A stretch of 64,000 nucleotides of DNA. Source: Tsukamurella ocularis. GTDB lineage: Bacteria > Actinomycetota > Actinomycetes > Mycobacteriales > Mycobacteriaceae. The stretch is taken from contig NZ_JANUCJ010000002.1 in assembly GCF_024807615.1 (NCBI RefSeq), forward strand, positions 496,001 through 560,000, read 5' to 3'. The translations under genes were made by a program, and so were the position numbers. The notes under the pieces were generated by a model. The model made no database searches. It saw only the letters and a program-made list of their open reading frames with translations, and was not told where the DNA came from. Positions 7,742-18,346 of the stretch are shown here, in pieces; the first letter of the stretch is position 1, and each line of letters opens with the position of its first letter.

Positions 7742-9001
7742 GTGTCGTCTGTCGCCCTCGCCCGGATGAAGTCCGATCCCGGCCTCGTGGTCAAGGCCAT
7801 CTTGTGGCCCCTCGCCCTGCTCACGCTGCTGCAGCGGCTGATCGTCCTGGTCCCGAACGGGAACAAGACCGACGATTTCACGACGGTGTACGCGGCCGCG
7901 GTGCGCTTCCTGCGCCACCAGGCGGTCTACACCGAGAACTACGACACGGTCGATCCGCACTACCTGTACCCGCCGTCGGGCACGCTGCTCATGGCGCCGT
8001 TCGGCTACTTCGATCCGGAGACCGCGCGCTACATCTTCGTGGGGCTGAGCGCCGTCGCGCTGCTACTCGCCCTGTACATCATGCTGCGGATGTTCGGCTA
8101 CGGCTTGAACTCCGTGGTCGCGCCGGTCGTGCTGTTCTTCGCGGTGACCACCGAGGCCGTGACCAGCACGCTCGTCTACACGAACTTCAATTGCTTCGTC
8201 CTGCTCGCCGAGGTGGCCGCGATGGCGCTGCTGCTCAAACGGAAGGACCTCTGGGCGGGCGTCCCGCTCGGGCTCTCGTTCGCGGTCAAGCCGCTGCTCT
8301 TCGTGATGCTCCTGCTGATAGTGGCGAACCGGCAATGGAAGGCCCTGATCGGCGCCGTCGGCATCCCCGTCGTCCTGATGGGCGCGGGCATGGCGCTCTC
8401 CGCGGACCGCACGGAGTTCTTCCACAAGACGCTCCCCTACCTCAGCGAGGCGCGCGACTACTACAACAGCTCGATCCAGGGCAACGCGCAGTACTTCGGG
8501 CTACCGATCTGGCTGTCGCTGTTTCTCCGCCTCGCGATCGTCGTGATGGCCGCCGTCACGCTCTGGCTGCTCTGGAAGTTCTACCGCCGGAGCAACGAGC
8601 TGCTGTGGCTGGCGACGTCCACCGGCACCCTGCTGACGACGTCGTGGCTGGTGCTCTCTCTGGGCCAGGGTTACTACTCGATGCTGCTGTTCCCGATGCT
8701 GATGACGGTGGTCTACCGCAGTTCGGTGATGGGCAATTGGGTGTCCTGGGTCGCGGTGTACGGGTTCCTCAGTTACGACAACTGGCTCTCCGGCAAATGG
8801 CCGGCGTTCGGGCGATCGCTGGCATACCTCAAGTGCACGCTCGGCTGGTCGCTGCTCGTCATCGTGCCGTTCTGTGTGCTGCTCTTCCGCTACCTCGACG
8901 CAAAGGCCGAGAACCGGCTCGACGAGGGCATCGACCGTCCGCTCCCGCCCGACGAGGAGCCCGGCAAGCACGAGCTGGCACCATCCGCCGCGCGCGGTTA
9001 G
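7742..9001 (+). CDS. aftC: Alpha-(1->3)-arabinofuranosyltransferase AftC
   Basis: A 419-residue polytopic membrane protein of the GT87 (GT-C) glycosyltransferase family. The first long loop carries the conserved acidic pair NKTDDFTTVYAA (about residues 40-51) and YLYPPSGTLLMAPF, typical of GT87 enzymes that use polyprenyl-phosphate sugars. About ten hydrophobic segments follow, then a charged cytoplasmic tail. In mycobacteria AftC adds alpha-1,3 arabinofuranose branches to arabinogalactan and lipoarabinomannan from decaprenylphosphoryl-arabinose. Position between the Rv2672-like gene and msrB matches Rv2673. The start is GTG 7742. Confidence 0.88.
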   Translation: MSSVALARMKSDPGLVVKAILWPLALLTLLQRLIVLVPNGNKTDDFTTVYAAAVRFLRHQAVYTENYDTVDPHYLYPPSGTLLMAPFGYFDPETARYIFVGLSAVALLLALYIMLRMFGYGLNSVVAPVVLFFAVTTEAVTSTLVYTNFNCFVLLAEVAAMALLLKRKDLWAGVPLGLSFAVKPLLFVMLLLIVANRQWKALIGAVGIPVVLMGAGMALSADRTEFFHKTLPYLSEARDYYNSSIQGNAQYFGLPIWLSLFLRLAIVVMAAVTLWLLWKFYRRSNELLWLATSTGTLLTTSWLVLSLGQGYYSMLLFPMLMTVVYRSSVMGNWVSWVAVYGFLSYDNWLSGKWPAFGRSLAYLKCTLGWSLLVIVPFCVLLFRYLDAKAENRLDEGIDRPLPPDEEPGKHELAPSAARG

Positions 9002-9004
9002 CGT
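8999..9004 (+). promoter_or_regulatory. -10 element of msrB overlapping the aftC stop codon
   Basis: TAGCGT begins with the TAG stop of aftC and ends 6 nt before the msrB ATG. The GGAGG just after it is too close to the ATG to serve as a normal ribosome binding site. Confidence 0.4.
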
Positions 9005-9010
9005 GGAGGC

Positions 9011-9436
9011 ATGAGTGAGGCCAGTACTCCCAAGCCCAAACTGCAGCTGAGCGATTCGGAGTGGCGGCAGCGCCTCACGGCGCCCGAGTTCCGCGTCCTG
9101 CGGCAGGCGGGCACCGAAGCCCCGTTCACCGGCGAGTACACCGACACGAAGACGTCCGGCGTCTACCGCTGCCGCGCCTGCGGCGAGGAGCTGTTCCGCT
9201 CCGACGCGAAGTTCGAGTCGCACTGCGGCTGGCCGTCGTTCTTCTCTCCCCTCGCGGGCGACAAGATCATCGAGCGAGTGGACACCTCACTCGGCATGCG
9301 CCGCGTCGAGGTGCTGTGCGGCAACTGCGGCAGCCACCTCGGCCACGTCTTCGAGGGGGAGGGCTACGACACCCCCACCGACCTCCGCTACTGCATCAAC
9401 AGCATCTCGATGCGCCTGGAGCCGGACGGGGCGTGA
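9011..9436 (+). CDS. msrB: Peptide-methionine (R)-S-oxide reductase MsrB
   Basis: A 141-residue repair enzyme that reduces methionine-R-sulfoxide in proteins using thioredoxin. Two CxxC pairs bind structural zinc (CRACGEEL near residue 55 and CGNCGSHLGHVF near 104), and the catalytic cysteine is in RYCINSISMRL near the C-terminus. The SHCGWPSFF substrate-pocket motif is present. Length and neighbours match Rv2674. It ends 18 bp from the convergent hemQ. Confidence 0.96.
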   Translation: MSEASTPKPKLQLSDSEWRQRLTAPEFRVLRQAGTEAPFTGEYTDTKTSGVYRCRACGEELFRSDAKFESHCGWPSFFSPLAGDKIIERVDTSLGMRRVEVLCGNCGSHLGHVFEGEGYDTPTDLRYCINSISMRLEPDGA

Positions 9437-9454
9437 GCCCCGCCCGGCCCACCG

Positions 9455-10156
9455 TCACGGCAGGGCGGTGACGAGCGCGCGGACGTCCGTGCGCGGCCCG
9501 GAGAAGAACGGCGTCTCTTCGCGGGTGTGCCGGCGCGCGTCGGTGGCGCGCAGGTCGCGCATGAGGTCGACGATGCGGTGCATCTCGGGGGCCTCGAACG
9601 CGAGCAGCCACTCGTAGTCGCCGAGGGCGAACGCGGGCACGGTGTTCGCGCGCACGTCCGGGTAACCGCGGGCCGCTCGGCCGTGGTCGGCGAGCATCTT
9701 GCGGCGCTCGTCGTCGGGCAGCAGGTACCACTCGAGGCTGCGCACGAACGGGTACACGCAGATGTACGCGCCCGGGTCCTCCCCCGCGAGGAACGCGGGG
9801 ATGTGGCTCTTGTTGAACTCCGCGGGACGATGCAGCGCGGTGCTCGACCACACCGGGTCGCTCGCGCGGCCCAGCGCGGTACTGCGCCGGAATTCGTTGT
9901 ACGCGGCCTGCAGGTCCTCGAGCTTCTCGGCGTGCCACCAGATCATGAAGTCGGCGTCGGCGCGCATCCCGGCGACGTTGTAGACGCCGCGGACCACGAG
10001 GTCATCCTCCTGGATCTTCGCGAAGAAGGCTTCGGCCTCGGTGGCCGCCGCGGCCCGCTGCTCGTCGTCGCCGAGCTCTCCCGGCGAGATCGAGAACACC
10101 GAGAACATGAGGTAGCGGACGGTCGAATTGAGCTCCGCGTAATCCAGTTTGGCCAT
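9455..10156 (-). CDS. hemQ: Coproheme decarboxylase HemQ
   Basis: A 233-residue chlorite-dismutase-fold protein that converts Fe-coproporphyrin III (coproheme) to haem b with hydrogen peroxide, the last step of the coproporphyrin-dependent pathway. Seen: [18 protein letters not shown], the catalytic-loop [12 protein letters not shown] (the Tyr used for radical decarboxylation) and [14 protein letters not shown] with the proximal His. The distal Arg of true chlorite dismutases is absent. It forms an operon with hemY and hemE (33 bp gap to hemY), but a TACGAT -10 seven bases before its ATG suggests its own promoter too. Confidence 0.93.
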   Translation of the reverse strand: MAKLDYAELNSTVRYLMFSVFSISPGELGDDEQRAAAATEAEAFFAKIQEDDLVVRGVYNVAGMRADADFMIWWHAEKLEDLQAAYNEFRRSTALGRASDPVWSSTALHRPAEFNKSHIPAFLAGEDPGAYICVYPFVRSLEWYLLPDDERRKMLADHGRAARGYPDVRANTVPAFALGDYEWLLAFEAPEMHRIVDLMRDLRATDARRHTREETPFFSGPRTDVRALVTALP

Positions 10157-10163
10157 GCTGTCG

Positions 10164-10169
10164 ATCGTA
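10164..10169 (-). promoter_or_regulatory. -10 element of hemQ (leaderless type)
   Basis: TACGAT on the minus strand, 7 nt before the hemQ ATG at 10156, inside the short hemY-hemQ spacer. Confidence 0.45.
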
Positions 10170-10189
10170 GTCCCGCGCGCGGGACCGAC

Positions 10190-11455
10190 TCAGGACAGGT
10201 CGGCCAGGACGCGCCGGGCCGCGGCCTCCGCACGGGCGATGCACGCGGGCACCCCGACACCGTCGAAGTACGCGCCTGCGAGGGCGAGGCCCTTCGGCGT
10301 GGCAGCCTCGATCGCCGCAAGGGTGTCGCGGTGGCCGGGCAGGTAGACGGGGATGCCCTCGTACCAGCGCTGCACGTGCGTGGCGGTCGGCTCGGCGGTA
10401 ATCCCCAGCACGTTCGCGAGGTCGTCCCGCGCCGCGGCCACCAGGCCCGCGTCGACGTCGTCGACGATGCGGCTGACGCCGAGCCGCCCGAAGGACAGGC
10501 GCACGGTGCCGCCGGGGAGGTGATCCCACTTGCGCCCCGACAGCGTCAGGGCCTTGGCGCTGACTTGCTCGCGGCTCGCGACCAGCACGCCGGAGAGGTC
10601 CGGCAGCTCGACATCCTCGGGCAGCCGCATCGTCACGAGCGCCGAGCTCGCCGCCGGGATGGAACCCACGGCTGCGCCGAGCTCGGGCAGGCCCAGCCCG
10701 ACGAGGCGACCCACCTGGGGCGCGGGCACCGCAAGTACGACTGCATCGAACATCGAGCCGCGCAGGCTCCAGCCGGGCCGTACCTCGGGCACGGGCGCGC
10801 CGAGCATGATCCGGTCGCCGAGCCGCTCGGCGAGCGCGTCGAGCAGCTGCTGGTAGCCGCCACGGAAGGCGCCGAAGACGGGGCTGCCGTCGGGCTCGCC
10901 GAGGACGTCGCGCACGGCCTCACCGAGCGACGCGGCTCCCTCGTCGAGGCGGGCGGCCAGCGCGGGCAGCGCGGCGCGCACGGAGACGTCGTCCGCGTGA
11001 GCGGCGAAGACGCCCGCCACCATCGGGTCGACGCTGCGCTCGACCACCTCGTCGCCGAGGCGGGAGCGGACCAGCGCGCCGATCGACGCGTCGGCGCCGG
11101 GGTTCCAGCGCAACGGGATCCGCACCTCGTCAGCGTCGCCCGGGATGCCCATCACCGTGCGGCCGAAGCCGCCGCGAAGGGCACCGTCGGCAAACAGCGC
11201 CGGGCGGCGCCCGGCGGGCTCGACGAGCTGGTCGGCGAGACCGAGCTCGGTCGCGAGGTCGATCACCTCCGGGCGGCGGCGCACGAAGGCCTCAGCGCCC
11301 ACGTCGAGACGCTCGCCGCCGATGGTCTCCGAGCGCAGCTTGCCGCCCACACGGTTACCCGATTCGAAGACGGTGACGCGCGCGCCCGCCTCCTGCAGGC
11401 GCAGGGCGGCGACCAGCCCGGAGATGCCCGCCCCGACGACGGCGACGTTGCTCAT
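10190..11455 (-). CDS. hemY: Coproporphyrinogen III oxidase (HemY/CgoX type)
   Basis: A 421-residue FAD-dependent amine-oxidase-fold enzyme. The dinucleotide motif [17 protein letters not shown] is at the extreme N-terminus (residues 4-20), followed by [11 protein letters not shown]; a FAD-closing [18 protein letters not shown] lies near the C-terminus. In actinobacteria this enzyme oxidises coproporphyrinogen III to coproporphyrin III; older annotation calls it protoporphyrinogen oxidase. Its start overlaps the hemE stop by 4 bp (ATGA), so expression is coupled. Confidence 0.92.
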   Translation of the reverse strand: MSNVAVVGAGISGLVAALRLQEAGARVTVFESGNRVGGKLRSETIGGERLDVGAEAFVRRRPEVIDLATELGLADQLVEPAGRRPALFADGALRGGFGRTVMGIPGDADEVRIPLRWNPGADASIGALVRSRLGDEVVERSVDPMVAGVFAAHADDVSVRAALPALAARLDEGAASLGEAVRDVLGEPDGSPVFGAFRGGYQQLLDALAERLGDRIMLGAPVPEVRPGWSLRGSMFDAVVLAVPAPQVGRLVGLGLPELGAAVGSIPAASSALVTMRLPEDVELPDLSGVLVASREQVSAKALTLSGRKWDHLPGGTVRLSFGRLGVSRIVDDVDAGLVAAARDDLANVLGITAEPTATHVQRWYEGIPVYLPGHRDTLAAIEAATPKGLALAGAYFDGVGVPACIARAEAAARRVLADLS

Positions 11456-12525
11456 AGCGCGTGCACCAGTTCAACAACGCGGGTGAGCGCGTCGGGGTCG
11501 GTCGATGGGAGCACACCGTGACCGAGGTTGAAGACGTGCCCGGTGGCGCCCGCCGCGAGGGCCGCGTCCGCGTCCGCGACCACGCGCCGGACCTGCGCGT
11601 CGATGGTGTCGCGGTCGGCCATCAGGGTGGCGGGGTCCAGGTTGCCCTGCAGGGCCCTCCCGGGGCCGACGCGGCCGGCGGCCACGTCGAGCGGGACGCG
11701 CCAGTCGACGCCCACGACGTCCGCTCCGGCCTCGCCCATGGCGCCGAGCAGCTCGCCGGTGCCCACCCCGAAGTGGAAGGCGGGCAGGGCCGGAGCGCTC
11801 TCGCGGAGTGCCGCGAAGACCCGAGCGGAGTGCGGCTGGACGTACTTCCGGTAATCGGCGAGCGAGAGCGCGCCGGCCCAGGAGTCGAACAGCTGGAAGG
11901 CCTGCGCGCCGGCGTCGGCCTGAACCCGCAGGAAGGTGATCGCGATGTCCGCGAGCGCGTCGAGCAGCGCATGCCACGTCTCGGGCTGGGTGTACATCAG
12001 CGCCTTGGTGCGTTCGTGGTTGCGGCTGGGCCCGCCCTCCACGAGGTACGAGGCCAGCGTGAACGGGGCCCCCGAGAAGCCGATGAGCGCGACGCCCGCG
12101 GGCAGCTCGCCGCGCAGCATCCGCACGGCCTCGGCGATGGGCTCGACCTGTGCCGCGTCGAGCTTCGGCATGGCCGCGACGGCCTCGGCGTCCCGGACCG
12201 GCTGCTCGATGACGGGGCCGATCCCGCTCACGATGTCGAGGTCGATGCCGGCCGCCTTGAGCGGGACCACGATGTCGGAGAACAGGATCGCCGCGTCGGT
12301 GCGGTGCCGGCGCACCGGCTGCAGCGTGATCTCGCACACCAGGTCGGGGCGGAAGCACGACTGCAGCATGCCGATCCCTTCGCGCACCTTCCGGTACTCG
12401 GGCAGCGAGCGCCCGGCCTGCCGCATGAACCACACCGGGCGGTGCTCCGGAGTGCGCCCCGCCGCCGCATCGAGCAGCGGGTACGCCGTCGCCGCGGCCG
12501 TCGTCGATCGATCCTCGTTACTCAT
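11452..12525 (-). CDS. hemE: Uroporphyrinogen III decarboxylase HemE
   Basis: A 357-residue TIM-barrel enzyme that decarboxylates uroporphyrinogen III to coproporphyrinogen III. The N-terminal signature [17 protein letters not shown] (Arg and Asp/Glu substrate contacts), [16 protein letters not shown] and [17 protein letters not shown] are all present, as is [14 protein letters not shown] near the end. I place the start at ATG 12525; the in-frame TTG at 12531 is less likely. It is first in the hemE-hemY-hemQ operon and divergent from the DUF3000 gene. Confidence 0.95.
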   Translation of the reverse strand: MSNEDRSTTAAATAYPLLDAAAGRTPEHRPVWFMRQAGRSLPEYRKVREGIGMLQSCFRPDLVCEITLQPVRRHRTDAAILFSDIVVPLKAAGIDLDIVSGIGPVIEQPVRDAEAVAAMPKLDAAQVEPIAEAVRMLRGELPAGVALIGFSGAPFTLASYLVEGGPSRNHERTKALMYTQPETWHALLDALADIAITFLRVQADAGAQAFQLFDSWAGALSLADYRKYVQPHSARVFAALRESAPALPAFHFGVGTGELLGAMGEAGADVVGVDWRVPLDVAAGRVGPGRALQGNLDPATLMADRDTIDAQVRRVVADADAALAAGATGHVFNLGHGVLPSTDPDALTRVVELVHAL

Positions 12526-12554
12526 CGTCAACGATCATGTCATGACCTCCGCGC

Positions 12555-12574
12555 CCGCAGGCCGAGGCCTGCGG
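12555..12574. repeat. 20-bp inverted repeat in the hemE/DUF3000 divergent promoter region
   Basis: CCGCAGGCC and GGCCTGCGG separated by two bases form a perfect 20-bp palindrome between the two divergent start codons. It could be an operator; which protein would bind is unknown. Confidence 0.4.
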
Positions 12575-12606
12575 CGCGCCTCCGCCTGTGCGGCCTTCCG
12601 AGCGGC

Positions 12607-12612
12607 TACGGT
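12607..12612 (+). promoter_or_regulatory. -10 element of the DUF3000 gene
   Basis: TACGGT, 8 nt before GTG 12621; leaderless-type arrangement. Confidence 0.45.
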
Positions 12613-12620
12613 CACGGTTT

Positions 12621-13238
12621 GTGAGCCAACCAGGAACGGGTGACGAAGCGGCGGGCGGTGCGGGAACGCGCGGCGCCGAGCCGGAGTCGTTCCGCGTCGC
12701 CGTCGAGTCCCTGCACACGGCGACGATCCGCCCCGAGATCGAGATCGGCAGCATCCGGCCGCCGCAGAGACTCGCACCGTACAGCTACGCGCTCGGCGCC
12801 GAAGTCCGCGCGCCCGAGACCGATGTGGTGCCCGAGCACTCCGACGGCGAGACCTTCGGGCGCCTGATCCTGCTCCACGACCCACACGGCCACGAGGCGT
12901 GGAACGGCCTGATGCGACTCGTTGCGTACGTGCAGTCCGAGGTCGACGAGTCCCTGGCGTCAGATCCGCTCCTCCCCGAGGTCGCCTGGAGTTGGCTGAC
13001 CGACGCGCTCGCCGAGCGCGGCCAAGAGGTGACCGCGCTGGGCGGTACCGTCACCGCGACCGCCTCGGTGCGCTACGGCGACATCGCCGGTCCCCCGCGC
13101 GCCCACCAGCTCGAACTGCGAGCCTCATGGACGCCGCTGGGCGACGACCTGTCCGGCCACGTCGAGGCCTTCTGCGCGGTGCTCGAGACCGCCGCCGGAC
13201 TCCCCCCTGCCGGTATCACCCGGCTGGGCTCGGGGTAG
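12621..13238 (+). CDS. DUF3000 domain protein
   Basis: A 205-residue soluble protein of the actinobacterial DUF3000 family (Rv2680 position). The family core starts at about residue 18 (FRVAVESLHTATIRPEIEIGSIRPPQRLAPYSYALGAEV, given here only as a landmark for its length and charge pattern: acidic, with no Cys and no membrane segment). Function unknown. It is followed 8 bp later by the RNase D-like gene on the same strand, and that pairing is conserved in M. tuberculosis, suggesting linked function in RNA metabolism. The GTG start follows from the -10 box. Confidence 0.8.
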   Translation: MSQPGTGDEAAGGAGTRGAEPESFRVAVESLHTATIRPEIEIGSIRPPQRLAPYSYALGAEVRAPETDVVPEHSDGETFGRLILLHDPHGHEAWNGLMRLVAYVQSEVDESLASDPLLPEVAWSWLTDALAERGQEVTALGGTVTATASVRYGDIAGPPRAHQLELRASWTPLGDDLSGHVEAFCAVLETAAGLPPAGITRLGSG

Positions 13239-13246
13239 GCGCCGAC

Positions 13247-14467
13247 GTGGGCAAGGCCTCGTCAGAACCGGTTCCCGGGATTCCGCTCACCGAACCCGCC
13301 GAGGGCGTGCCCGAGCCCCTGACCACCGTCGAGGAGTTCGCGGAGTGCGCGGCGGCGCTGCGCCGGGGCACGGGCCCCGTGGCCGTCGACACCGAGCGCG
13401 CCTCGGGTTTCACGTACTCCTCCCGCGCCTACCTGATCCAGATCAAGCGGTCGGGTTCCGGATTGTTCCTGCTCGACCCGATCCACGAGCCGGAGGGCCT
13501 GGCGCCGGTGATCGAGGCGATGCGGGGCGTCGAGTGGGTGCTGCACGCGGCGGACCAGGACCTGCCGTGCCTGCGGGACGACGGCTTCGAGTGCGATGAG
13601 CTGTTCGACACCGAGCTGGCGGGCCGCCTGCTGGGCGCGCCGCGCGTGAACCTCGCGGCGATGACCTCCGAGTACACCGGCTACGCGCTGGCGAAGGGGC
13701 ACGGCGCCGCCGACTGGAGCACCCGGCCCCTGCCGCATGACTGGCTCAACTACGCGGCACTCGACGTCGAGGTGCTCGTCGACCTGCGCGACGAGGCCTA
13801 CGAGCGGCTGGAGGACGCCGGGAAGCTGGAGTGGGCGCTCGAGGAGTTCGAGTACGAGCGCACCCGCCCGGACCCGCCGCCGAAGCCCGATCCGTGGCGC
13901 CGGCTCTCCGGGCTGAGCACGCTGCGCAACCGGCGCCAGCTGGCCCGCGCGCGGGAACTGTGGATGGCCCGCGACGAGATGGCCGAGCAGCGCAACGTCG
14001 CGCCGGGGCGCACCCTTCCGGACGCCGCGATCATCAACGCCGCCGCGAAGAACCCCACCACCGAGGCGGAGCTCACGGCACTGCCGGTCTTCGGCGGGCC
14101 GCGGATGCGGCGGTCGGCGAAGCGCTGGCTCGGGGCGATCCACCGGGCCAACGCCCTCCCGGACGCCTCGCTCCCCCCGCTGCACGGTCCCAGGAACGGG
14201 GTGCCCGCGAACAACCGCTGGGCCAAGTCGAACCCGGAGGCCGCGGAGCGCCTCGCCAAGGTGCGCGCCGCGCTGGCCAAGATCTCCGACGAGGTCGCGG
14301 TGCCCGTGGAGAACCTGCTCCCGACCGACGCGGTCCGTCAATTGTGCTGGGACGGCACCGCTCGGGACCTCGACGCCATCGACGACGCCCTCACCGCCTC
14401 GAGCGCGCGGAACTGGCAGCGACGGCTGACGATCACCGCTGTCGCGGCCGCGCTCGCCTCCGACTGA
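13247..14467 (+). CDS. RNase D-type 3'-5' exonuclease with HRDC domain
   Basis: A 406-residue DEDDy exonuclease. Catalytic acids are visible: VAVDTERAS (DxE, about residue 48), LHAADQDLPCL (second Asp, about 100) and YAALDVEVLVDL (Y-x3-D, about 170). An HRDC-type helical domain follows (RELWMARDEMAEQRNVAPGRTLPD region, 230-310) with a further C-terminal helical part. This matches ribonuclease D, which trims tRNA and other stable RNA 3' ends. The start is taken as GTG 13247, eight bases after the DUF3000 stop; there is no better start before the catalytic domain. Confidence 0.85.
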   Translation: MGKASSEPVPGIPLTEPAEGVPEPLTTVEEFAECAAALRRGTGPVAVDTERASGFTYSSRAYLIQIKRSGSGLFLLDPIHEPEGLAPVIEAMRGVEWVLHAADQDLPCLRDDGFECDELFDTELAGRLLGAPRVNLAAMTSEYTGYALAKGHGAADWSTRPLPHDWLNYAALDVEVLVDLRDEAYERLEDAGKLEWALEEFEYERTRPDPPPKPDPWRRLSGLSTLRNRRQLARARELWMARDEMAEQRNVAPGRTLPDAAIINAAAKNPTTEAELTALPVFGGPRMRRSAKRWLGAIHRANALPDASLPPLHGPRNGVPANNRWAKSNPEAAERLAKVRAALAKISDEVAVPVENLLPTDAVRQLCWDGTARDLDAIDDALTASSARNWQRRLTITAVAAALASD

Positions 14468-14483
14468 CCGATCCGGATCCGCC

Positions 14484-16412
14484 TCAGCGGACCTGTTCCG
14501 GCGTGGCCTTCTCGGCGGGCACGGTCACGTGCGCGCACGCGGTGGCCCAGCCGGTGATCCGGAAGGCGATCTCCGACGGGGTGAGCCCCAGGTCGGTGAG
14601 TATCTCGCCGCGGGAGGCGTGATCGAGGAAGCTCTGCTCGATCCCGAGGACGCGGGTCGGCACGTCGACCTCGGCGCGCTGCAGCGCGGCGGTCACGGAC
14701 GCACCGATACCGCCCGCGACGCCGTTGTCCTCGAGCGTGACGACCAGCTGGTGGGAGCTGGCCAAGTCGACGATCGACGTGGGCACCGGCAGCACCCACC
14801 TCGGGTCGACGACGGTCGCCGAGATGCCCTGATCGCGCAGGCGCGTCGCCACGTCGACCGCGACGTGGGCGAAGGCACCGACCGCCACGATCAGCACGTC
14901 CGCGGCGCCGTCGCCGTCCTCGACGAGCACGTCGGCACCGTCGGGCAGGCGGCGCACGGCCTCCAGGTCGGCGGGCACCGCGCCCTTGCCGTAGCGGATC
15001 AGGGTCGGCGCATCGTCGATGGCGAGTGCCTCGGCGAATTCCTCTCGGAGCCGAGCCGCGTCGCGGGGCACCGCGGCGCGCAGGCCCGGGACGATGGCGG
15101 CGAGCGAGAGGTCCCACATGCCGTGATGGCTCGCGCCGTCGGGGCCGGTGACGCCGGAGCGGTCCAGGACCACGGTGACGCCCTGGCCGAGCAGGGCGAC
15201 GTCCATGAGGAGCTGGTCGAAGGCACGGTTGAGGAAGGTGGCGTACAGGGCGACCACGGGGTGCATGCCGCCCAGCGCGAGGCCGGCGGCGGAGGTCAGG
15301 GCGTGCTGCTCGGCGATGCCCACGTCGTACATGCGATCCGGGAACTTGCGCCCGAAGTCTGCGACACCCGTCGGCTCCGCCATGGCGCCGGTGATGGCGA
15401 CCACGTCGTCGCGCCGCTCGCCGTGCGCGACCAGCTCTTCCGCGAAGACCGAGGTCCAGTCGCGGGTGCCGGCGGCACCACCGACCGGCAAGCCGGTGGC
15501 GGGGTCGATCACGCCGATGCCGTGCATCTGGTCAGCCTCGTGGTTCTCGGCGTGCTCGTATCCGTTGCCCTTGCGGGTGATCGCGTGCACCACGACGGGC
15601 CCGCCGAAGTCCTTGGCGCGGCGGAGGGCCGCCTCGATGGCCAGCTCGTCGTGACCGTCGATGGGGCCGACGTACTTGAGGCCGAGGTCCGCGAACAGCG
15701 CCTGCGGGCTCACCATGTCCTTGATCCCGGCCTTCATGCCGTGCAGCACCGAGTACGCGGGCTCGCCGACCACGGGGAGGTTCCGGAGCCGGCGGCGGGC
15801 CTCGCCCAGGAGTCGCTCGTACTCGGGCTGGGTACGGAGGCCCGACAGGTGCGTCGCAAGGCCGCCGATCGTGGGCGCGTAGGAGCGGCCGTTGTCGTTG
15901 ACCACGATGACAACGGGGCGGTCCGACGCCGCGATGTTGTTGAGCGCCTCCCAGCACATGCCGCCGGTCAGGGCTCCGTCGCCGACCACGGCGACGACGG
16001 TGCGCTGCTCACCCTTGAGCGCGAAGGCCTTCGCCAGGCCGTCGGCGTAGCTGAGGGCGGCCGAGGCGTGGGAGGACTCGACCCAGTCGTGTTCGGACTC
16101 GGCGCGGCACGGGTACCCGGACAGTCCGCCGGCCTGGCGCAGGGTGTCGAAGCCGTCGCGACGGCCCGTGAGGATCTTGTGGACGTAGGCCTGGTGGCCC
16201 GTATCGAAGAGCACCGGGTCGGTCGGCGAGTCGAAGACGCGGTGAATGGCCATCGTCAGCTCGACGACGCCCAGGTTCGGGCCGAGGTGCCCACCGGTCG
16301 CCGAGACCTTCTCCACGAGGAAGTCACGGATCTCCCCGGCCAGCTCGGTGAGCTGATCCTGGTCCAGCCGACGCAGGTCGCGTGGGGACTCGATGGTGCT
16401 CAGCAGGTTCAT
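14484..16412 (-). CDS. dxs: 1-deoxy-D-xylulose-5-phosphate synthase Dxs
   Basis: A 642-residue thiamine-diphosphate enzyme joining pyruvate and glyceraldehyde-3-phosphate, the first step of the MEP isoprenoid pathway. Seen: [13 protein letters not shown] (about residues 38-50), the TPP/Mg motif [18 protein letters not shown] (about 150-167), [12 protein letters not shown] in the pyrimidine-binding domain and a transketolase C-terminal domain. The start at ATG 16412 gives the usual family length; the frame remains open upstream by chance. trmA-like and DUF3159 genes precede it on the same strand, 40 bp away. Confidence 0.96.
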   Translation of the reverse strand: MNLLSTIESPRDLRRLDQDQLTELAGEIRDFLVEKVSATGGHLGPNLGVVELTMAIHRVFDSPTDPVLFDTGHQAYVHKILTGRRDGFDTLRQAGGLSGYPCRAESEHDWVESSHASAALSYADGLAKAFALKGEQRTVVAVVGDGALTGGMCWEALNNIAASDRPVVIVVNDNGRSYAPTIGGLATHLSGLRTQPEYERLLGEARRRLRNLPVVGEPAYSVLHGMKAGIKDMVSPQALFADLGLKYVGPIDGHDELAIEAALRRAKDFGGPVVVHAITRKGNGYEHAENHEADQMHGIGVIDPATGLPVGGAAGTRDWTSVFAEELVAHGERRDDVVAITGAMAEPTGVADFGRKFPDRMYDVGIAEQHALTSAAGLALGGMHPVVALYATFLNRAFDQLLMDVALLGQGVTVVLDRSGVTGPDGASHHGMWDLSLAAIVPGLRAAVPRDAARLREEFAEALAIDDAPTLIRYGKGAVPADLEAVRRLPDGADVLVEDGDGAADVLIVAVGAFAHVAVDVATRLRDQGISATVVDPRWVLPVPTSIVDLASSHQLVVTLEDNGVAGGIGASVTAALQRAEVDVPTRVLGIEQSFLDHASRGEILTDLGLTPSEIAFRITGWATACAHVTVPAEKATPEQVR

Positions 16413-16452
16413 ATCGCTCGTGTCTACTCCCGTGAGAGGTGTTCCCGCCACT

Positions 16453-17664
16453 TTACCGACCGCGCCAGGCTTGTACCCCGGGGACCAGCACCGCGATCGC
16501 CTCCACGTGGTGCGTCCCGGGGAAGGCGTCGAAGACGTCCCTTTCGACCATTCGGTAGCCGTTGTCGCACGCGACCCCGACGTCACGCGCGAAGGCCGCA
16601 GGATCACAGCCCACGTGCACGATGACCTCCGGCGCCGCTGCCGTGACCGCGGCCATCACGGCCTTCCCCGCGCCCGCCCGGGGCGGGTCCAGCACCACGA
16701 CCGACGGCGCCCGCAGCCCCTTCAGACGGGTGGCCACATCGCCCCGGTGGAACCGCACCGGCGCACCGTCGAACACCTGCTTACCGGCGGCGATCGCACC
16801 GCCAGAGGTCTCCATCACGTCGACCGTGTGGCCCTCGTCCACCAGCGCACCGGCGAACACGCCGGCCCCGCCGTACAGGTCCCAGGCGACCCCGGAACCC
16901 GGGCCGAAGCGGCCGACGTACGCGGCGACGCGCTGTGCGTACCGGGTCGCGGCATCGCGGTGCGCCTGCCAGAAGCCGCCCACGGGGATGACCCACGAGC
17001 GATCACCCACTCGGTACTCGGCGAGCCCGGCACCGGACAGCACCTTCGCCGGACGGCCCCGGCGGGCCGGGACCGCCGCATGGGCGTTCCCGGCGTCGTC
17101 GAGGACGAGCGCCACCTCGGCACCGGGCTCGGCGCGCAGCGCGGCCGCCAGCTCGGTCAGTTCGACGGGGAGCTGCGTGCACGGCGCCACCACCACGGCA
17201 TCGCTGCGGTGCGCGTGCTGCCCGAGGCGGCCGTCACCGTCGGCGACGAGGCGGGCGCGGTGCCGCCATCCGGACTGCCCGCCGGCGAGGGGGACGACGA
17301 TCGAGTCCCAGCCGGGGCCGAAGTACTCGGCGTCGAAACCGCCCACGCGCTGCAACTGCTCGCGAAGCACCTGCGCCTTGATCTGCCACTGGTGGGCGGG
17401 CGCCGCGAAGGTCAGGTCACAGCAGCCGGCGCCGGCGGCCGCGGCGGCGCACGCCTCGGGCACTCGGTGCGACGAGGCCTCGAGGACCTCGACGGTGCTC
17501 GCGCGGGCGTAGGACTTCTTGACCTCGGTGACCCGGGCACGCACGGTCTCCCCGGGGAGTGCTCCGCGCACGAAGACGGCGCGGCCCTCGTGCCGGGCGA
17601 TGACGAAGCCGCCGTGCCCCGGCGCGCCGCACGTCAGCTCGAGCACGTCATTCTGTGCGAGCAT
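16453..17664 (-). CDS. TRAM-domain class I SAM-dependent RNA methyltransferase (TrmA/RlmD family)
   Basis: A 403-residue protein with an N-terminal TRAM domain (residues 1-60, [21 protein letters not shown]) and a C-terminal Rossmann methyltransferase ([15 protein letters not shown] near 253). The nucleophilic cysteine for uracil C5 methylation lies in [14 protein letters not shown] near 352, and the VVLDPPRAG motif is intact. The family makes m5U in tRNA or rRNA; the exact target cannot be assigned. The Cys cluster between residues 72 and 84 ([14 protein letters not shown]) is a degenerate form of the Fe-S cluster site of RlmD. It overlaps DUF3159 by 17 bp. Confidence 0.85.
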   Translation of the reverse strand: MLAQNDVLELTCGAPGHGGFVIARHEGRAVFVRGALPGETVRARVTEVKKSYARASTVEVLEASSHRVPEACAAAAAGAGCCDLTFAAPAHQWQIKAQVLREQLQRVGGFDAEYFGPGWDSIVVPLAGGQSGWRHRARLVADGDGRLGQHAHRSDAVVVAPCTQLPVELTELAAALRAEPGAEVALVLDDAGNAHAAVPARRGRPAKVLSGAGLAEYRVGDRSWVIPVGGFWQAHRDAATRYAQRVAAYVGRFGPGSGVAWDLYGGAGVFAGALVDEGHTVDVMETSGGAIAAGKQVFDGAPVRFHRGDVATRLKGLRAPSVVVLDPPRAGAGKAVMAAVTAAAPEVIVHVGCDPAAFARDVGVACDNGYRMVERDVFDAFPGTHHVEAIAVLVPGVQAWRGR

Positions 17665-18340
17665 GCGTCGTCCTCCTGGCGACGAGGAAGGTAATCAACA
17701 GGCCGACGGCGAACATCGGCCACCCCATGGCGATGCGCGCGACACCGAGCCCGCCGACGTCGTCGTTCTGGTACAGCGCGAACTGGACGGCGAACCGCAC
17801 GACGAACATGGCGAACCACAGGACGGTCAGCCACGCGAACGCGCGGTACTGATGCCGGTCCGCCCGCCAGTCGTGGCCGACGTCCGCGGTCTCCGAGCCG
17901 GTGGGCTCCTTCTTCCGCTCGTCGAAGAGGTGCCACAGCACCCCGACGAGTGGCCACCGCACCACCAACGACACCGCGAAAACGACCGCGAAGACCGCCT
18001 GCATCACGATCCCGTACAGGAAGTAGCCCTTGCCGTTGCCGCCGACGACCATCGCGATCACGACGCACACCGCGACGCCGAAGAACCCCGAGATCGCGGG
18101 CTGGATGGACGTTCGGGTGGCGAGCCGGATCACGGCGACGAGGGCGGCCACCACCAGGGCCGCGATCGCGCCGCCCGTGAGCCCCCAGACCGCGTTCGCG
18201 GGCACGAAGGCCATCACCGGCAGCGCGGAGTACACCATCCCCTGCCAGCCGCCCATCTGCTCGAGCACCTGATCCGTGATCGAAGGCTCGGGGGCGTCGT
18301 CCGCCGCCGTATCCGGCTCCTGCTCTGCACCATCTGTCAC
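17648..18340 (-). CDS. DUF3159 integral membrane protein
   Basis: A 230-residue protein with an acidic N-terminal tail followed by DQVLEQMGGWQGMVYSALPV, the DUF3159 signature, and about six hydrophobic segments with RLATRTSIQPAISGFFGV between them. The family is confined to actinobacteria and has no known function. The 17-bp overlap with the methyltransferase start implies translational coupling. A TAGTGT -10 element stands 6 nt before the GTG start. Confidence 0.8.
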   Translation of the reverse strand: MTDGAEQEPDTAADDAPEPSITDQVLEQMGGWQGMVYSALPVMAFVPANAVWGLTGGAIAALVVAALVAVIRLATRTSIQPAISGFFGVAVCVVIAMVVGGNGKGYFLYGIVMQAVFAVVFAVSLVVRWPLVGVLWHLFDERKKEPTGSETADVGHDWRADRHQYRAFAWLTVLWFAMFVVRFAVQFALYQNDDVGGLGVARIAMGWPMFAVGLLITFLVARRTTHARTE

Positions 18341-18346
18341 ACGATC